Assembly (NCBI RefSeq): GCF_016862215.1
Contig: NZ_BOMN01000086.1
Coordinates: 62,001-126,000, forward strand
Direction: 5' to 3'
DNA: 64,000 bases
Origin: Winogradskya humida
Lineage (GTDB): Bacteria; Actinomycetota; Actinomycetes; Mycobacteriales; Micromonosporaceae
This document shows, in pieces, positions 41,001 through 48,587 of this stretch. Within the stretch, counting starts at the first letter, position 1, and every line of letters begins with the position of its first letter. A program made the translations under genes and the position numbers. The notes under the pieces were generated by a model, which did not search any database, had not been told where the DNA came from, and saw only the letters and a list, made by a program, of their open reading frames with translations.

Positions 41001-41330
41001 GTCTTCCTCGGGCAGCAGCCCGGCCAGACTCGCAGATTCCACCAGGTCGCAGACCCGGCGGGTGCCGGCCTCGTCCGGCGCCATCGCCTGGATCGCGGCA
41101 CGCAGGGCCCAGAGGCTGGCCGGCCGCTCCAGGCAGGCGACGACGATGCGGACGATGTGCCCCCGGGCCTCGGGATGTTCCTCGACTTCCGGCAGGATCG
41201 TGTCGCGGCGGATCAGGCTCAGCAGGAGGCGCCGGTCGCCCGTCGAGGTGGTCTGGGGAATCCGGACGAGCCCCTCGACGAGTCCGTAGCGAAGGTCCCT
41301 GGCGTGATCCCCCCTGCCGGCAGGCTGCAC
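38010..41330 (-). CDS. EAD2-NB-ARC-TPR protein (FxsT-like STAND ATPase)
   Basis: The 1,106-aa product has three parts. An N-terminal EAD2-like domain occupies about residues 15-95 (LLLSLIRRDTILPEVEE, RIVVACLERP, ALRAAIQAMAPDEAG), followed by a linker with a GIGGGVDRRYPALTLMGWAA segment. An NB-ARC ATPase covers about 290-560: Walker A HGMGGVGKSQVA with Lys about 327, Walker B RWLLVFDNAE, ILVTSRNP, and GDLPLAVEQAAAW. At least ten TPRs (about 650-1100) follow, with repeats such as LGEDNPYTLRLAKFLGYV. This is the architecture of the FxSxx-COOH system TPR protein FxsT and of STAND sensors in general. GTG 41330 with GGAGG is chosen over TTG 41342. Shared EAD2 predicts binding to the phosphorylase-fold effector. 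Confidence 0.85.
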   Translation of the reverse strand: MQPAGRGDHARDLRYGLVEGLVRIPQTTSTGDRRLLLSLIRRDTILPEVEEHPEARGHIVRIVVACLERPASLWALRAAIQAMAPDEAGTRRVCDLVESASLAGLLPEEDLKEGRDLLRRLTDTAGSAGWRAVVGNIAPQFADVATDLAGSFDHLVGIGGGVDRRYPALTLMGWAARTTNEPIGAELRNWWRKQSDRLGAPLGPALDTEAVPADTTESGMTPGCPVDGQGGDTHSGVSKIPTDSEENAKLDLLDNLTDGETGDDMDTAAATMAGAPRLPRVWGGVPPRNPNFTGRDLILGRLHQDLLEAREAAVLPQALHGMGGVGKSQVAIEYVHRHSGDYDLIWWIPAEQNSQVLASLTRLAQRLHLEVSPEANTAVPAVQDALNTGEVEYKRWLLVFDNAESLTDVRPYFPTGGAGKILVTSRNPEWSAVARSLEIDVFTREESRSFLKNRTPELSDADADRLAEALGDLPLAVEQAAAWHATTGMPVSEYLDLLKKKLLELLAENASPDYPLSVAAAWNVSLDRLEKTDSAALQLLQVCSFFSPEPISREFFGGALSSGIVEPLDETLKDPIKLARAIRAISRYALAKFNHRTNTLQIHRLVQAVLVSRMDEDQRDLMRAGAQALLASANPHSPGRRSNWDRYQAMLPHVRMSDALNSTDPNVLRLVMETVEFLYHWGDHRGCLEFAEEAYHNWLSKLGEDNPYTLRLAKFLGYVKALMGQYEEAAQLFERALELYRETVGADDEDTLDAQLLVAYSHRLQGDFKKAKELDEKTFLACRRHFDDDDPTTLRAAHNLGLSLRLIGDFTGAAKRDKETYERRQEILGNDDPDTLLTLRNYLVDRREAGEFVKAAQEQAAALKRTLAATADQNNPQVMHSTRNLAVARRKAGDHYGALELSGDALERFRRRYGDDFPDTMAAALNHAVDLRQTGDLEGARELGEETLKRYQASLSPLHPYTLSAQVNLAVVDRLLGQPQKAYRSNKAALQGLTEQLGKDHPTSLACATNIASDLFAMGDVQAAYEQDTDTLVRSEKTLGVEHPSTLAVGVNLVLDLRKLGREQEADLLHADTMARFRRSLGDQHPATLNALRSLRADCDLDPMPL

Positions 41331-41902
41331 GGGAACCTCCAAACTTCTGATCAGAAGCGATCGAGGGCTATATGAATAAAGCTCGTTCAGTGACTGATGT
41401 ACGACCGTGTCCTCGGTTCGAGCGAGCGACTAGGCGCATATCGTTCATAGCCTTGCGTGAATGTTGATCAATTGTGGGCACGGTTGGCCATTGTGACCTT
41501 ACCAACTCCGAAAAGCGGAGTCCGTCAAGGCGATAGGTGCTATGTATTCACGGTTTCATTTCACGTACACTCGGCTATTTGGCTGATCTCGTCGCCTTGT
41601 CGGTTCCACCTCGCATCGAGGCTGCCGTCCCGCATCCGGCTGGGCGCGGACGGTGTGGATCTACATCGGACGGTCGAGATTAGACCGCGCGCCCGCAGAG
41701 TGTGGCCGCCGTCCCAGTGTTCGAGCGGGCCGTGGCTGGCGGATGGTGGTCCATACATTTGATCTTATGGATCTTTGGGATGCCCGATCCCTCCCGCTGG
41801 GAGACCATCGGCCCGAAACATGAAGCCTCCTCGTACACACGGACATCGCTATATGTCTATGTGTAGCTACCGCTACGGATCCTGCGGTTTCAGGAGGACC
41901 TA
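41331..41902. other. AT-richer intergenic gap, divergent promoters
   Basis: About 570 bp, clearly less GC-rich than its surroundings, between the leftward NB-ARC/TPR gene and the rightward protease gene. It must hold both promoters. A 101-codon plus-strand frame (41457-41762) has no ribosome-binding site and no recognisable sequence, and I do not call it. AGGAGG at 41891-41896 is the ribosome-binding site of the protease gene. Confidence 0.5.
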
Positions 41903-44290
41903 GTGAATCGAACTCTGTCGGCCGTCAGTGCCGCCCTGCTCCTGGGTGGGCTGATGGCAGGCGTCGGCCCCGTGGCGACCGCCGCGGCGGCGCCCCCGGC
42001 TCCCGTCACGCCACTGGCCGCGGCCTCGCGTGCCCTCACCGAGCACCGCCCGGCGTTGCAGGCCGGCTCCTCGGATGCGTTCTCCGTGCGTAGCAGTGCC
42101 GTCGACGCAGATGGTTCCGCGCACGTCCACTATGACCGTACGTATCAGGGCCTGCGGGTCAGGGGTGGCGACACGGTGGTGCACACCGCGCCGGACGGTA
42201 GCTTCGAGAAGGCGTCGGTGGGCCTCACCAAGCCGCTCTCGCTGGGCACCAGCGCCGCGATCTCCTCCGATGCCGCTGCTGCCGCGGCCAAGAAGGCGTT
42301 CCGGGGGAAGGTCACCGAGGTGGGCACCCCGGAGAAGATCGTGGACGCCTCCGCGGGCGGTGCCGTGCTGGCGTACCAGACGGAAGTTGAAGGCTGGGCC
42401 ACTGATGGGCAGACGCCGTCCAGGCTGCAGGTTGTCACGGACGCGACCACCGGTGCGGTGCGTGATTCTTGGGACGAGATCGAGACCGTTGACGGTACGG
42501 GCCGGGGCATCTACGTCGGCACCGTCACGCTCAGCACCACCCAGTCCGGCAGCAGCTACACGCTGACCGACCCCACGCACGGCAACGGCTACACGTGCGA
42601 CATGAACAACACCACCACGACCTGCTCGACCATGACCGACACCGACAATGCGTGGGGTACGGGCGCGCAGTCGAGCGACCAGTCGGCCGCCGTGGACGCG
42701 CACTACGGCGCCGCGCTCACGTTCGACTACTTCAAGAACAACCATGCCCGCAACGGCATCTTCAACAACGGTGCCGGCGTGCCGTCCCGCGTGCACTACG
42801 GCAGCAGCTACGTCAACGCCTTCTGGGACGGCGCGCAGATGACGTACGGCGACGGCTCCGGCAACGCGGACCCGCTGGTCTCCCTCGACGTCGCCGGGCA
42901 CGAGATGTCGCACGGCGTCACCGAGAACACGGCGAACCTGAACTACACCGGTGAGTCCGGCGGCCTCAACGAGGCGACCAGCGACATCTTCGGCACGATG
43001 GTCGAATTCTCGGCGAACAACACCTCCGACCCGGGCGACTACCAGATCGGCGAGGAGATCGACATCAACGGCGACGGTACGCCGCTGCGCTACATGTACA
43101 ACCCCACGCTCGACGGCGCCTCCCACGGCTGCTGGTCCTCCACCACGAACAGCGTCGACGTCCACTACTCGTCAGGCCCCGGCAACCACTTCTTCTTCGA
43201 CCTGGCCGAGGGTACGGGCGCCACGGCGTACGGAACCTCCCCCGTCTGCAGCTCCGCCCCGGCCGTCACCGGCATCGGCCGCGCCAAGGCAGCGGCCATC
43301 TGGTACCGCGCCCTGAGCACGTACTTCACCTCGACCACCCGCTACTACCTGTCCAGCAACCTGGCCAACTCGGCCCGCGCCCACACCCTGTCGGCCGCAA
43401 CCGACCTCTACGGCAACTGCAGCACCGAATACAAGGCGGTCCAGGCCGCCTGGACCGCAGTGAACGTGGCCGGCGCCGACGCCACCTGCTCCACCAGCGG
43501 CAACAGCTTCACCCTGGCACTCTCGTCTACCTCGGGCACGGTGGCTCCCGGCGCGTCCGTCCAGACCACCGCCACCACGGTCAACACCGGCACCGCCCAG
43601 ACCGTCGCCTTCACCGCCTCCGGCCTCCCGACCGGCGCCACGGCCACCTTCAACCCGGCTTCCATCACCTCGGGCGCCTCGTCGACATTGACGCTGGCCA
43701 CGTCCGCATCAACCCCGGCCGGCACCTACTCGATCACGGTCACCGGCACGGGCACCTCGGTCACCCGCACGGCGACGTACACGCTCACCGTGTCCGGTGG
43801 CGGCGGCGGAACCTGCTCGGCCACCCAGCTCCTCGCCAACGCCGGCTTCGAATCAGGCGCCACATCCTGGACCCAGAGCCCGTCCGGCGTCATCGGCATC
43901 CACAGCACCCAACCCGCCCGCACCGGCAGCTACGCCGCCTGGCTCAACGGCAACGGCTCCACGTCGACGCAGTACATCTACCAGCAGGTCACCCTGCCGA
44001 CCGGCTGCGCAACGTACGCCCTGTCGTTCTACCTGCACATCGACACCGCCGAGACCTCCACGAGTACGCAGTACGACAAGCTCCAGGTCCAGGTCCTGAA
44101 CACGAGCGGCACCGTCCTCGGCACGGTCGGCACGTACTCCAACCTGAACGCGGCCAGCGGCTACACGGCCCGCTCCTTCAGCCTCGCGTCCTACGCGGGC
44201 CAGACCGTCCGCCTCCGCTTCTACGGCACCGAGGACTCATCCCTCCAGACGTCCTTCACCATCGACGACACAGCCCTGAACATCTCCTGA
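41903..44290 (+). CDS. Secreted M4-family (thermolysin-like) metalloprotease with C-terminal Ig-like and jelly-roll domains
   Basis: The 795-aa product has a signal peptide (to about residue 32, AAAAPPAP), FTP/PepSY propeptide-like regions (about 35-195), and the catalytic domain (about 200-530) with VAGHEMSHGVTENTA supplying HExxH and GGLNEATSDIFGTMVEF the third zinc ligand. A putative Ig-like/COG1470-type segment (about 535-635, SSTSGTVAPGASVQTTATTVN) and a C-terminal jelly roll after a glycine linker complete it (LLANAGFESGATSWTQ ... YDKLQVQVLNTSGTVLG). It hydrolyses extracellular protein; the tail domains may anchor it to polymers. GTG 41903 follows AGGAGG. Confidence 0.92.
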   Translation: MNRTLSAVSAALLLGGLMAGVGPVATAAAAPPAPVTPLAAASRALTEHRPALQAGSSDAFSVRSSAVDADGSAHVHYDRTYQGLRVRGGDTVVHTAPDGSFEKASVGLTKPLSLGTSAAISSDAAAAAAKKAFRGKVTEVGTPEKIVDASAGGAVLAYQTEVEGWATDGQTPSRLQVVTDATTGAVRDSWDEIETVDGTGRGIYVGTVTLSTTQSGSSYTLTDPTHGNGYTCDMNNTTTTCSTMTDTDNAWGTGAQSSDQSAAVDAHYGAALTFDYFKNNHARNGIFNNGAGVPSRVHYGSSYVNAFWDGAQMTYGDGSGNADPLVSLDVAGHEMSHGVTENTANLNYTGESGGLNEATSDIFGTMVEFSANNTSDPGDYQIGEEIDINGDGTPLRYMYNPTLDGASHGCWSSTTNSVDVHYSSGPGNHFFFDLAEGTGATAYGTSPVCSSAPAVTGIGRAKAAAIWYRALSTYFTSTTRYYLSSNLANSARAHTLSAATDLYGNCSTEYKAVQAAWTAVNVAGADATCSTSGNSFTLALSSTSGTVAPGASVQTTATTVNTGTAQTVAFTASGLPTGATATFNPASITSGASSTLTLATSASTPAGTYSITVTGTGTSVTRTATYTLTVSGGGGGTCSATQLLANAGFESGATSWTQSPSGVIGIHSTQPARTGSYAAWLNGNGSTSTQYIYQQVTLPTGCATYALSFYLHIDTAETSTSTQYDKLQVQVLNTSGTVLGTVGTYSNLNAASGYTARSFSLASYAGQTVRLRFYGTEDSSLQTSFTIDDTALNIS

Positions 44291-44310
44291 CGTTCTGACT
44301 ACCGCACGAC

Positions 44311-44340
44311 CGGGGCGTCCCGTTCTCTCGGGGCGCCCCG
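44311..44340 (+). terminator. Terminator after the M4 protease gene
   Basis: CGGGGCGTCCCG pairs with CGGGGCGCCCCG (12 bp, one G-U) across the loop TTCTCT, 20 bp past the stop. It also lies beyond the 3' end of the convergent hipA remnant and could serve both. Confidence 0.8.
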
Positions 44341-44397
44341 CTCTGCTCTTGTCTCCGGCTGGTACGGGCGGGGCGAGGTGCTGCGATCCGGCTGGGC

Positions 44398-45252
44398 TCA
44401 GTGGGGGCGTACAGCGTTGATGGTGTGGCTCAGGGTCGGCTCGAAGCGGGCTCTCTCCGCCTGAGAGATTCCATTACGGCGAGCGATCGGATCCCAGTTG
44501 TCGGCGGCCTCCGCTACTTCACGGAGGATGGCGTGGGCCTGGCTGTCCGTTAAGCCGAAACTCTCTGCGTACACGAGGAGTGCATTGACCTCGTCGGCCG
44601 GACGGGTTGCTCCGCCGACGCTGGTTACGCGTTGCGCCGCAAGCTCTGGGTTGGGGTTGACGTCGAAGGCGGGGGCCAGTCTCCAACCGGAACCTCGGTC
44701 GTCGCGCACTGACGCCTTGGGCCGAGCGCCACCGAGTGAGCCTGTCCCGGCGTCCAGGAGCGTCTTGATCGCATCCAGATTGTCCGGCTCGTCGCGGGCG
44801 ACAGCATTGGCGGCATACAACAGCGAGGGAAGGGCGATGAGCTTCGGTACGTCCGGCGCCGGGTGCTGGAACTCGTCACCGGCATCTGTCTTGAATCGCA
44901 GCGCGCCTTGCCGTGTCTCATCGCTCACTCCGAGCAAGTAGTCCCGGTCGTCAAGAGTCGGCACGGCCCGGCTCTCAGCGCTGGCCTCGGCGCGAAGACG
45001 CTTGGCGATCAGATTCCGGCCCCACCGGTCGGGTGCTGCATCGCTGAAGGCCCCGGGGAGTCCTTGAGGCAATGGCCATGAACCCGTTGTCAGGCGCAGT
45101 GCCGGGTCGACGGCATAAGCGCCAGGTAGCGCGACGTAGCCGCGATCGTAGGAGAAGGTCGATGTCAGCCGGCCGCGGCGGAAGTTGAAGTGGGTATCCC
45201 CGGCAGCGATGGTTTTTCCGCCGAGTTCTACATAGCTTCGGATGCGGCTCAT
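44398..45252 (-). pseudogene. hipA: HipA-family kinase with in-frame loss of the catalytic core
   Basis: The 284-aa product has the HipA N-terminal part (YVALPGAYAVDPALRLTTG, PGAFSDAAPDRWGRNLI, then LDAGTGSLGGARPKASVRDD) and the C-terminal part (GWRLAPAFDVNPNPE, then LLVYAESFGLTD). At about residue 187 (near 44694) it jumps from one to the other. Full HipA proteins (about 410-440 aa) have roughly 130-150 residues there, including the lysine strand, the HNTDDHLRNHGF catalytic loop and much of the ATP site. The frame is kept, so a protein may still be made, but kinase activity is very unlikely. It overlaps hipB by ATGA. Confidence 0.8.
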
Positions 45253-45545
45253 GTGCGCACCCGCGTCGGCAGGGTCTCGTCGGCACGGGCGCGACCGAGG
45301 TCGGTCTCATAGGGATCTGTGGCGGTCACCAGAGCGTCCAGCACGCCCAATGCCCAAGCGACGCCCAAGAATGCCTGTAAGCCGACACCGGTGTCTCCGG
45401 TCTCGATCCGGCGCAGGGTGTTCCGGGATATCCCAGCTCTCTCGGACACCTGTACAGCGGTGAGCCCTTGGAGCTTTCGCCACGCCGTGAATTGCTCGCC
45501 AATACTCCGAGCGGCTGCGTTTACGCGAGCAGAGGGTCGAGGCAT
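45249..45545 (-). CDS. hipB: HipB-like antitoxin, XRE-family regulator
   Basis: The 98-aa product has a helix-turn-helix (GEQFTAWRKLQGLTAVQVSERAGISRNTLRRIETGDTGVGLQAFL) as in HipB. ATG 45545 has AAGGAG upstream; the longer frame to 45608 runs through the operator. It overlaps the hipA remnant by 4 bp, the standard antitoxin-first order. With HipA disabled it may remain as a DNA-binding repressor only. Two inverted repeats just upstream fit its autoregulation. Confidence 0.85.
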   Translation of the reverse strand: MPRPSARVNAAARSIGEQFTAWRKLQGLTAVQVSERAGISRNTLRRIETGDTGVGLQAFLGVAWALGVLDALVTATDPYETDLGRARADETLPTRVRT

Positions 45546-45565
45546 GGCCGCTCCTTCGACGTAAA

Positions 45566-45618
45566 GGTCAAGATGCTGACCGATATACGGTTTAAGGGTC
45601 AACAACATGACCCTTAAA
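45566..45618. promoter_or_regulatory. Two HipB-type operators, GGTCA-N6-TGACC
   Basis: GGTCA-AGATGC-TGACC (45566-45581) and the longer TTTAAGGGTCA-ACAACA-TGACCCTTAAA (45591-45618, perfect 11-bp arms) share half-site and 6-bp spacer. Their centres are 31 bp apart, close to three helical turns, so two dimers would sit on the same face of the DNA upstream of hipB. Confidence 0.75.
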
Positions 45619-46064
45619 GGCAGCGGATCTCACGCTGCGCCTAAGGTGGAAGACTCTCTCGGCGTGCGGCCGACGCTAACAAAAGGGCCACCTCACCAAG
45701 CTCGGCCGCGTGATCAAATTTCGGCGCGGCCAACTTGCCCAACGGTAAGCCGCTGACACCAGATGCGGAACGCCCAGGACAGCAGCGCGCGCAACGGCGG
45801 CACGGGTGAAATCCAGCGGATTTCCGCCGAGGCGCTGGCACGTCACGGAGTCCGGGTTTGCACACCAAACAAATACCCGTGCGTCCTGCTCGACCAGCAT
45901 CGTTGGGACTTGCTCGTCCAGGAGTCGCCTTACCAGGCCAGCCACCATCTGGCCGGGGATCCGGGGGCGGAGCCCCACGGCGTGGGGTCTGGGGCTCGTG
46001 CCCAGGAAATAAACGAGCGAACCAGGTCCGCGCTTCTCAGCGGACATGATTCGCTTTGAGTGAG
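45619..46064. other. Gap between hipBA and tRNA-Arg
   Basis: About 445 bp. A plus-strand frame, 45763-46059 (98 codons, containing RISAEALARHGVRVC), has partly typical codon use but no ribosome-binding site or recognisable similarity, so it is only a weak gene candidate. A GC hairpin (AGCCCC at 45971 pairing with GGGGCT at 45991, inner CCCCAC/GTGGGG) lies downstream of the leftward tRNA and may be its terminator. No copy of the tRNA 3' end that would mark an integrated element was found here. Confidence 0.35.
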
Positions 46065-46136
46065 TGCCCCCGGCAGGATTCGAACCTGCGCTTTCGCCTC
46101 CGGAGGGCGACGCTCTATCCCCTGAGCTACGGGGGC
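46065..46136 (-). tRNA. tRNA-Arg (anticodon CCG)
   Basis: The minus strand folds as a cloverleaf: acceptor GCCCCCG with CGGGGGC plus discriminator A, D-arm GCTC/GAGC, anticodon stem TCGCC/GGCGA with loop CTCCGGA (anticodon CCG, reading CGG), and T-arm GCAGG-TTCGAAT-CCTGC. It is 72 nt long. No encoded CCA follows. Confidence 0.95.
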
Positions 46137-46207
46137 TCAGCGAGGCAAACTCTAGCAGCCCGCCCTGAAGCCCCGCCAACCGGATACGCGGCGCGCCCCC
46201 GTCGGGG

Positions 46208-46963
46208 TCAGTGTGGGGTGGTGCCGAAGGTCGAGCCCAGGGCGATGCTTGCCGTGTAATCGAGCTCGCCGGGGGAGAGCTGGATGCGGGAGGGCCGCCA
46301 CGTTGAGACTTTGCCGCCAGCCACCCGGGCGATGATGCACTCGTACTGAGCGGCCCGGAGGGCGACCCCCACCTTGCCGTCGCCTGACGCGAAGTCCTGG
46401 CGGATGGCGGGGTCGAGGTTGAGGGCGGCCACCGCGGCGCGGACCTTGGGTTCATCGGCCCGGCCGGTCAGGGCGGCTTTGAGGCGGTCGTCGACGCCGG
46501 TGAGGTCGGGGTCTTTCGCGATCTGCAGTGGGGCCGAAGGAGGGCAGGGGACGTCGTCTGTGCGGGTGTCGTCGTCGGGGCCCAGGTGGAAGTGGAAGCA
46601 GATGAGTTCGTGGCTGGTTTTGATGGTGTAGCCGTCCCAGCCTTTTTCGATGCCGTCGGCGGGGATGCGGACCGTGAGTTCGATGCCGCTCTGCCAGTGG
46701 GTTTCGCCGGTGAGGGACATGACCTCGACGCCTTCGAACTGGGCGGCCGTGTGGGCGTACTCGTCGGCTTTGTGCATCGCGTCGCGCTGGAAGGCTGAGT
46801 CGATGGTGTAGGCGGCGGCTGCCACGGCGGAGACGTGGGTCAGCTGTGGGCCGGGGTCGCCTGGTTTTCGGGCCAGGTAGGGGCGGATGACCAGGCCGAG
46901 GAGGAGGCTGGCGAGCAGGGTGACGCTCAGCGCGGCGACGGCGATCTTTGTGCGACGCGTCAC
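46208..46963 (-). CDS. Membrane-anchored protein of unknown function
   Basis: In this 251-aa product an N-terminal membrane anchor (KIAVAALSVTLLASLLLGLVI) is followed by an extracytoplasmic domain of about 220 residues that I do not recognise. It has two cysteines that could pair (HELICFHFHLG and DVPCPPS) and a late AQYECIIARVAGG. Codon usage is typical. It is transcribed towards the tRNA and stands alone, with about 45 bp to the upstream DUF305 gene. Confidence 0.6.
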   Translation of the reverse strand: MTRRTKIAVAALSVTLLASLLLGLVIRPYLARKPGDPGPQLTHVSAVAAAAYTIDSAFQRDAMHKADEYAHTAAQFEGVEVMSLTGETHWQSGIELTVRIPADGIEKGWDGYTIKTSHELICFHFHLGPDDDTRTDDVPCPPSAPLQIAKDPDLTGVDDRLKAALTGRADEPKVRAAVAALNLDPAIRQDFASGDGKVGVALRAAQYECIIARVAGGKVSTWRPSRIQLSPGELDYTASIALGSTFGTTPH

Positions 46964-47009
46964 GGGTGGGGAGTATTCCCGGGTACGCAGGCTGCTGCGT
47001 ACCCGGGGG

Positions 47010-47684
47010 CTACTTGGTTTGGAGCTTTTTGAGCATGTCGTCGATCAGGGTGATTTCGCCCTGCTGGGACGCGACCATCGTCTGGGCGAGCCAGGTGACG
47101 TCCTTGTTGTCCGACTGGTCCAGGATTGCCTGGGCCATGTGGATGCCGCCGAGGTGGTGCTGGCGCATCAGGGTCAGGAACTGGATGTCGAGGTCGGGGC
47201 TGGTGGCTGTGCGGAGCTTGGCGAGCTGCTCCGGCGTGGCCATGCCGGGCATGAGGCCGTTCTGGACCGCGCCGGCTGAGTCGGGCATCCAGGCCATGGG
47301 GGCCTCGGAGCCGGTGGGGCTGAGGTTCCAGTCGCGGAGCCAGGCCTGCATGTAGTTGATCTGGCCGTGCTGGGTGAGGGCGATGTCGCCGGCGAGCGTC
47401 ACGACGGCCGGGTTGGTGGAGTTGGCGTGGGCGATCATGGCCATCTCCACGGCCTGGGCGTGGTGGGTGCTCATGTCCCGCAGGAAGCCGGCCTCGGCCG
47501 AGGTGTCCTTCGGGGTGCCGTAGAGGCGGGGGATGAGGATGCCGCCCGCCGCGCCGACCAGCAGGCCGAAGACCAGGACGGCGGCCAGCCAGATCGGCCC
47601 GAACCGCAGTGGGCGGTTCGGGGCCGAGCCGTTGACCGCCGCGGCGGCCGGGGCAGCCGCGTCCGGGTCGGTGGAGACGGTCAT
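47010..47684 (-). CDS. DUF305-domain membrane-anchored protein
   Basis: In this 224-aa product one N-terminal helix (PIWLAAVLVFGLLVGAAGGIL) is followed by a DUF305 four-helix domain with the paired-histidine motifs: AGFLRDMSTHHAQAVEMAMIA and LTLMRQHHLGGIHMAQA, plus the methionines of LMPGMATPEQL. The ferritin-like DUF305 fold is often linked to copper handling, but no function is proven for this protein. Its ATG overlaps the stop of the DUF3105 gene, a pairing common in actinobacteria. Confidence 0.88.
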   Translation of the reverse strand: MTVSTDPDAAAPAAAAVNGSAPNRPLRFGPIWLAAVLVFGLLVGAAGGILIPRLYGTPKDTSAEAGFLRDMSTHHAQAVEMAMIAHANSTNPAVVTLAGDIALTQHGQINYMQAWLRDWNLSPTGSEAPMAWMPDSAGAVQNGLMPGMATPEQLAKLRTATSPDLDIQFLTLMRQHHLGGIHMAQAILDQSDNKDVTWLAQTMVASQQGEITLIDDMLKKLQTK

Positions 47685-48475
47685 CAGGAGCCGGTGGCGC
47701 CGGTGGTGGCTGCCGCGACCGGGTCGGAGGTGGTGTTGCCGCCGGAGCAGGCCGCGCCGGGCTCCATGGAGGCGTTCAGGCGGGCGCTCTTGATGAACGC
47801 GTCGATGCGCGAGTCGTCGGCGTTGTCGACCTTGAGCTGGTAGCCCCAGACCTGCAGCGAGACGTTCTTGTCCAGGCCCGCGATCGGGCTCATGAGCATG
47901 TAGTCCTTGCCCTCGACCTTGGACTGCAGCTTGGCGACCTGGTCGGCCGCGAGGCCCTGCTTGTACGTCACCCAGACGGCGCCGTGCTCGAGGCTGTGGA
48001 CCGCGTGCTCGTTGGCGATGGGCTCGGTGTAGACGTCGCCCATGCAGTTCTGCCAGGTGGGGTTGTGGTCGCCACCCACCGGCGGGTTCGTCACGTAGGT
48101 GAGCGTGCCGTCCTTGTGGTTACGCGAGTCGATCAGCGCGTTCTTCTGGGCGCGGTAGTCGGTCACGCCCTTGATCGCGTTGACCTTGTCCTCCCAGGAG
48201 CCGCCGCCCTTGACCGAGGCGAAGACGCCGTAGCCGATGATGCCGACCGCGAGCAGGACCACGACGCCGGCGACGGCGATCGGGCCCCAGTTGCGGCCCC
48301 CGCTGACCTTGACCGGGGTGACGACCTTCTTGCCCTTGCCGGTGGGTCGCGACGGACCGGCCTTCTTCGACGAGGCGACGGTCTTCTTGGCGACAGGGGG
48401 CTTGCCCTGGCCGGACGTCTTGTCGACCTTCACGGAGGACGGGGTCCGTTCGGGCCCCGGGGTGCTCATGCTCAT
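47684..48475 (-). CDS. DUF3105-domain membrane-anchored protein
   Basis: The 263-aa product has a lysine/proline-rich cytoplasmic N-terminus, one membrane helix (WGPIAVAGVVVLLAVGIIGYGVF) and a DUF3105 domain. The conserved PPVGGDHNPTWQNCMGDVY and ANEHAVHSLEHGAVWVTYK are visible, with Cys and His residues suited to metal binding. ATG 48475 follows GAGG. It is the first gene of a two-gene operon with DUF305 and divergent from argS. Confidence 0.88.
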   Translation of the reverse strand: MSMSTPGPERTPSSVKVDKTSGQGKPPVAKKTVASSKKAGPSRPTGKGKKVVTPVKVSGGRNWGPIAVAGVVVLLAVGIIGYGVFASVKGGGSWEDKVNAIKGVTDYRAQKNALIDSRNHKDGTLTYVTNPPVGGDHNPTWQNCMGDVYTEPIANEHAVHSLEHGAVWVTYKQGLAADQVAKLQSKVEGKDYMLMSPIAGLDKNVSLQVWGYQLKVDNADDSRIDAFIKSARLNASMEPGAACSGGNTTSDPVAAATTGATGS

Positions 48476-48587
48476 CGTGCCTCGTCAATTCATGGGGTTG
48501 GCCGGCATGGGGTTGGTCCGCCCGGGAACGCGTGCAGGCCCCTGATACGCCGCCGGGCGCCAAAGTCTACCCGGATAGCATGGCTCG

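Noticed and set aside
41457..41762. 101-codon frame in the gap before the protease gene
   Set aside because: No SD, atypical codon use for this genome, and no recognisable sequence; the region is better explained as promoter DNA.
45763..46059. 98-codon plus-strand frame between hipB and tRNA-Arg
   Set aside because: Part of it has typical codon use, but there is no ribosome-binding site or recognisable similarity, and the 3' third runs into a GC hairpin. Kept only as a note on the gap.
45619..46136. tRNA-Arg as an attachment site of an integrated element
   Set aside because: No integrase gene and no second copy of the tRNA 3' end were found nearby, so there is no evidence of integration within the window.
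46056..46259. Short frame containing ECPRQDSNLRFRLRRAT
   Set aside because: This is a well-known spurious translation of a tRNA gene read antisense; the locus is tRNA-Arg.
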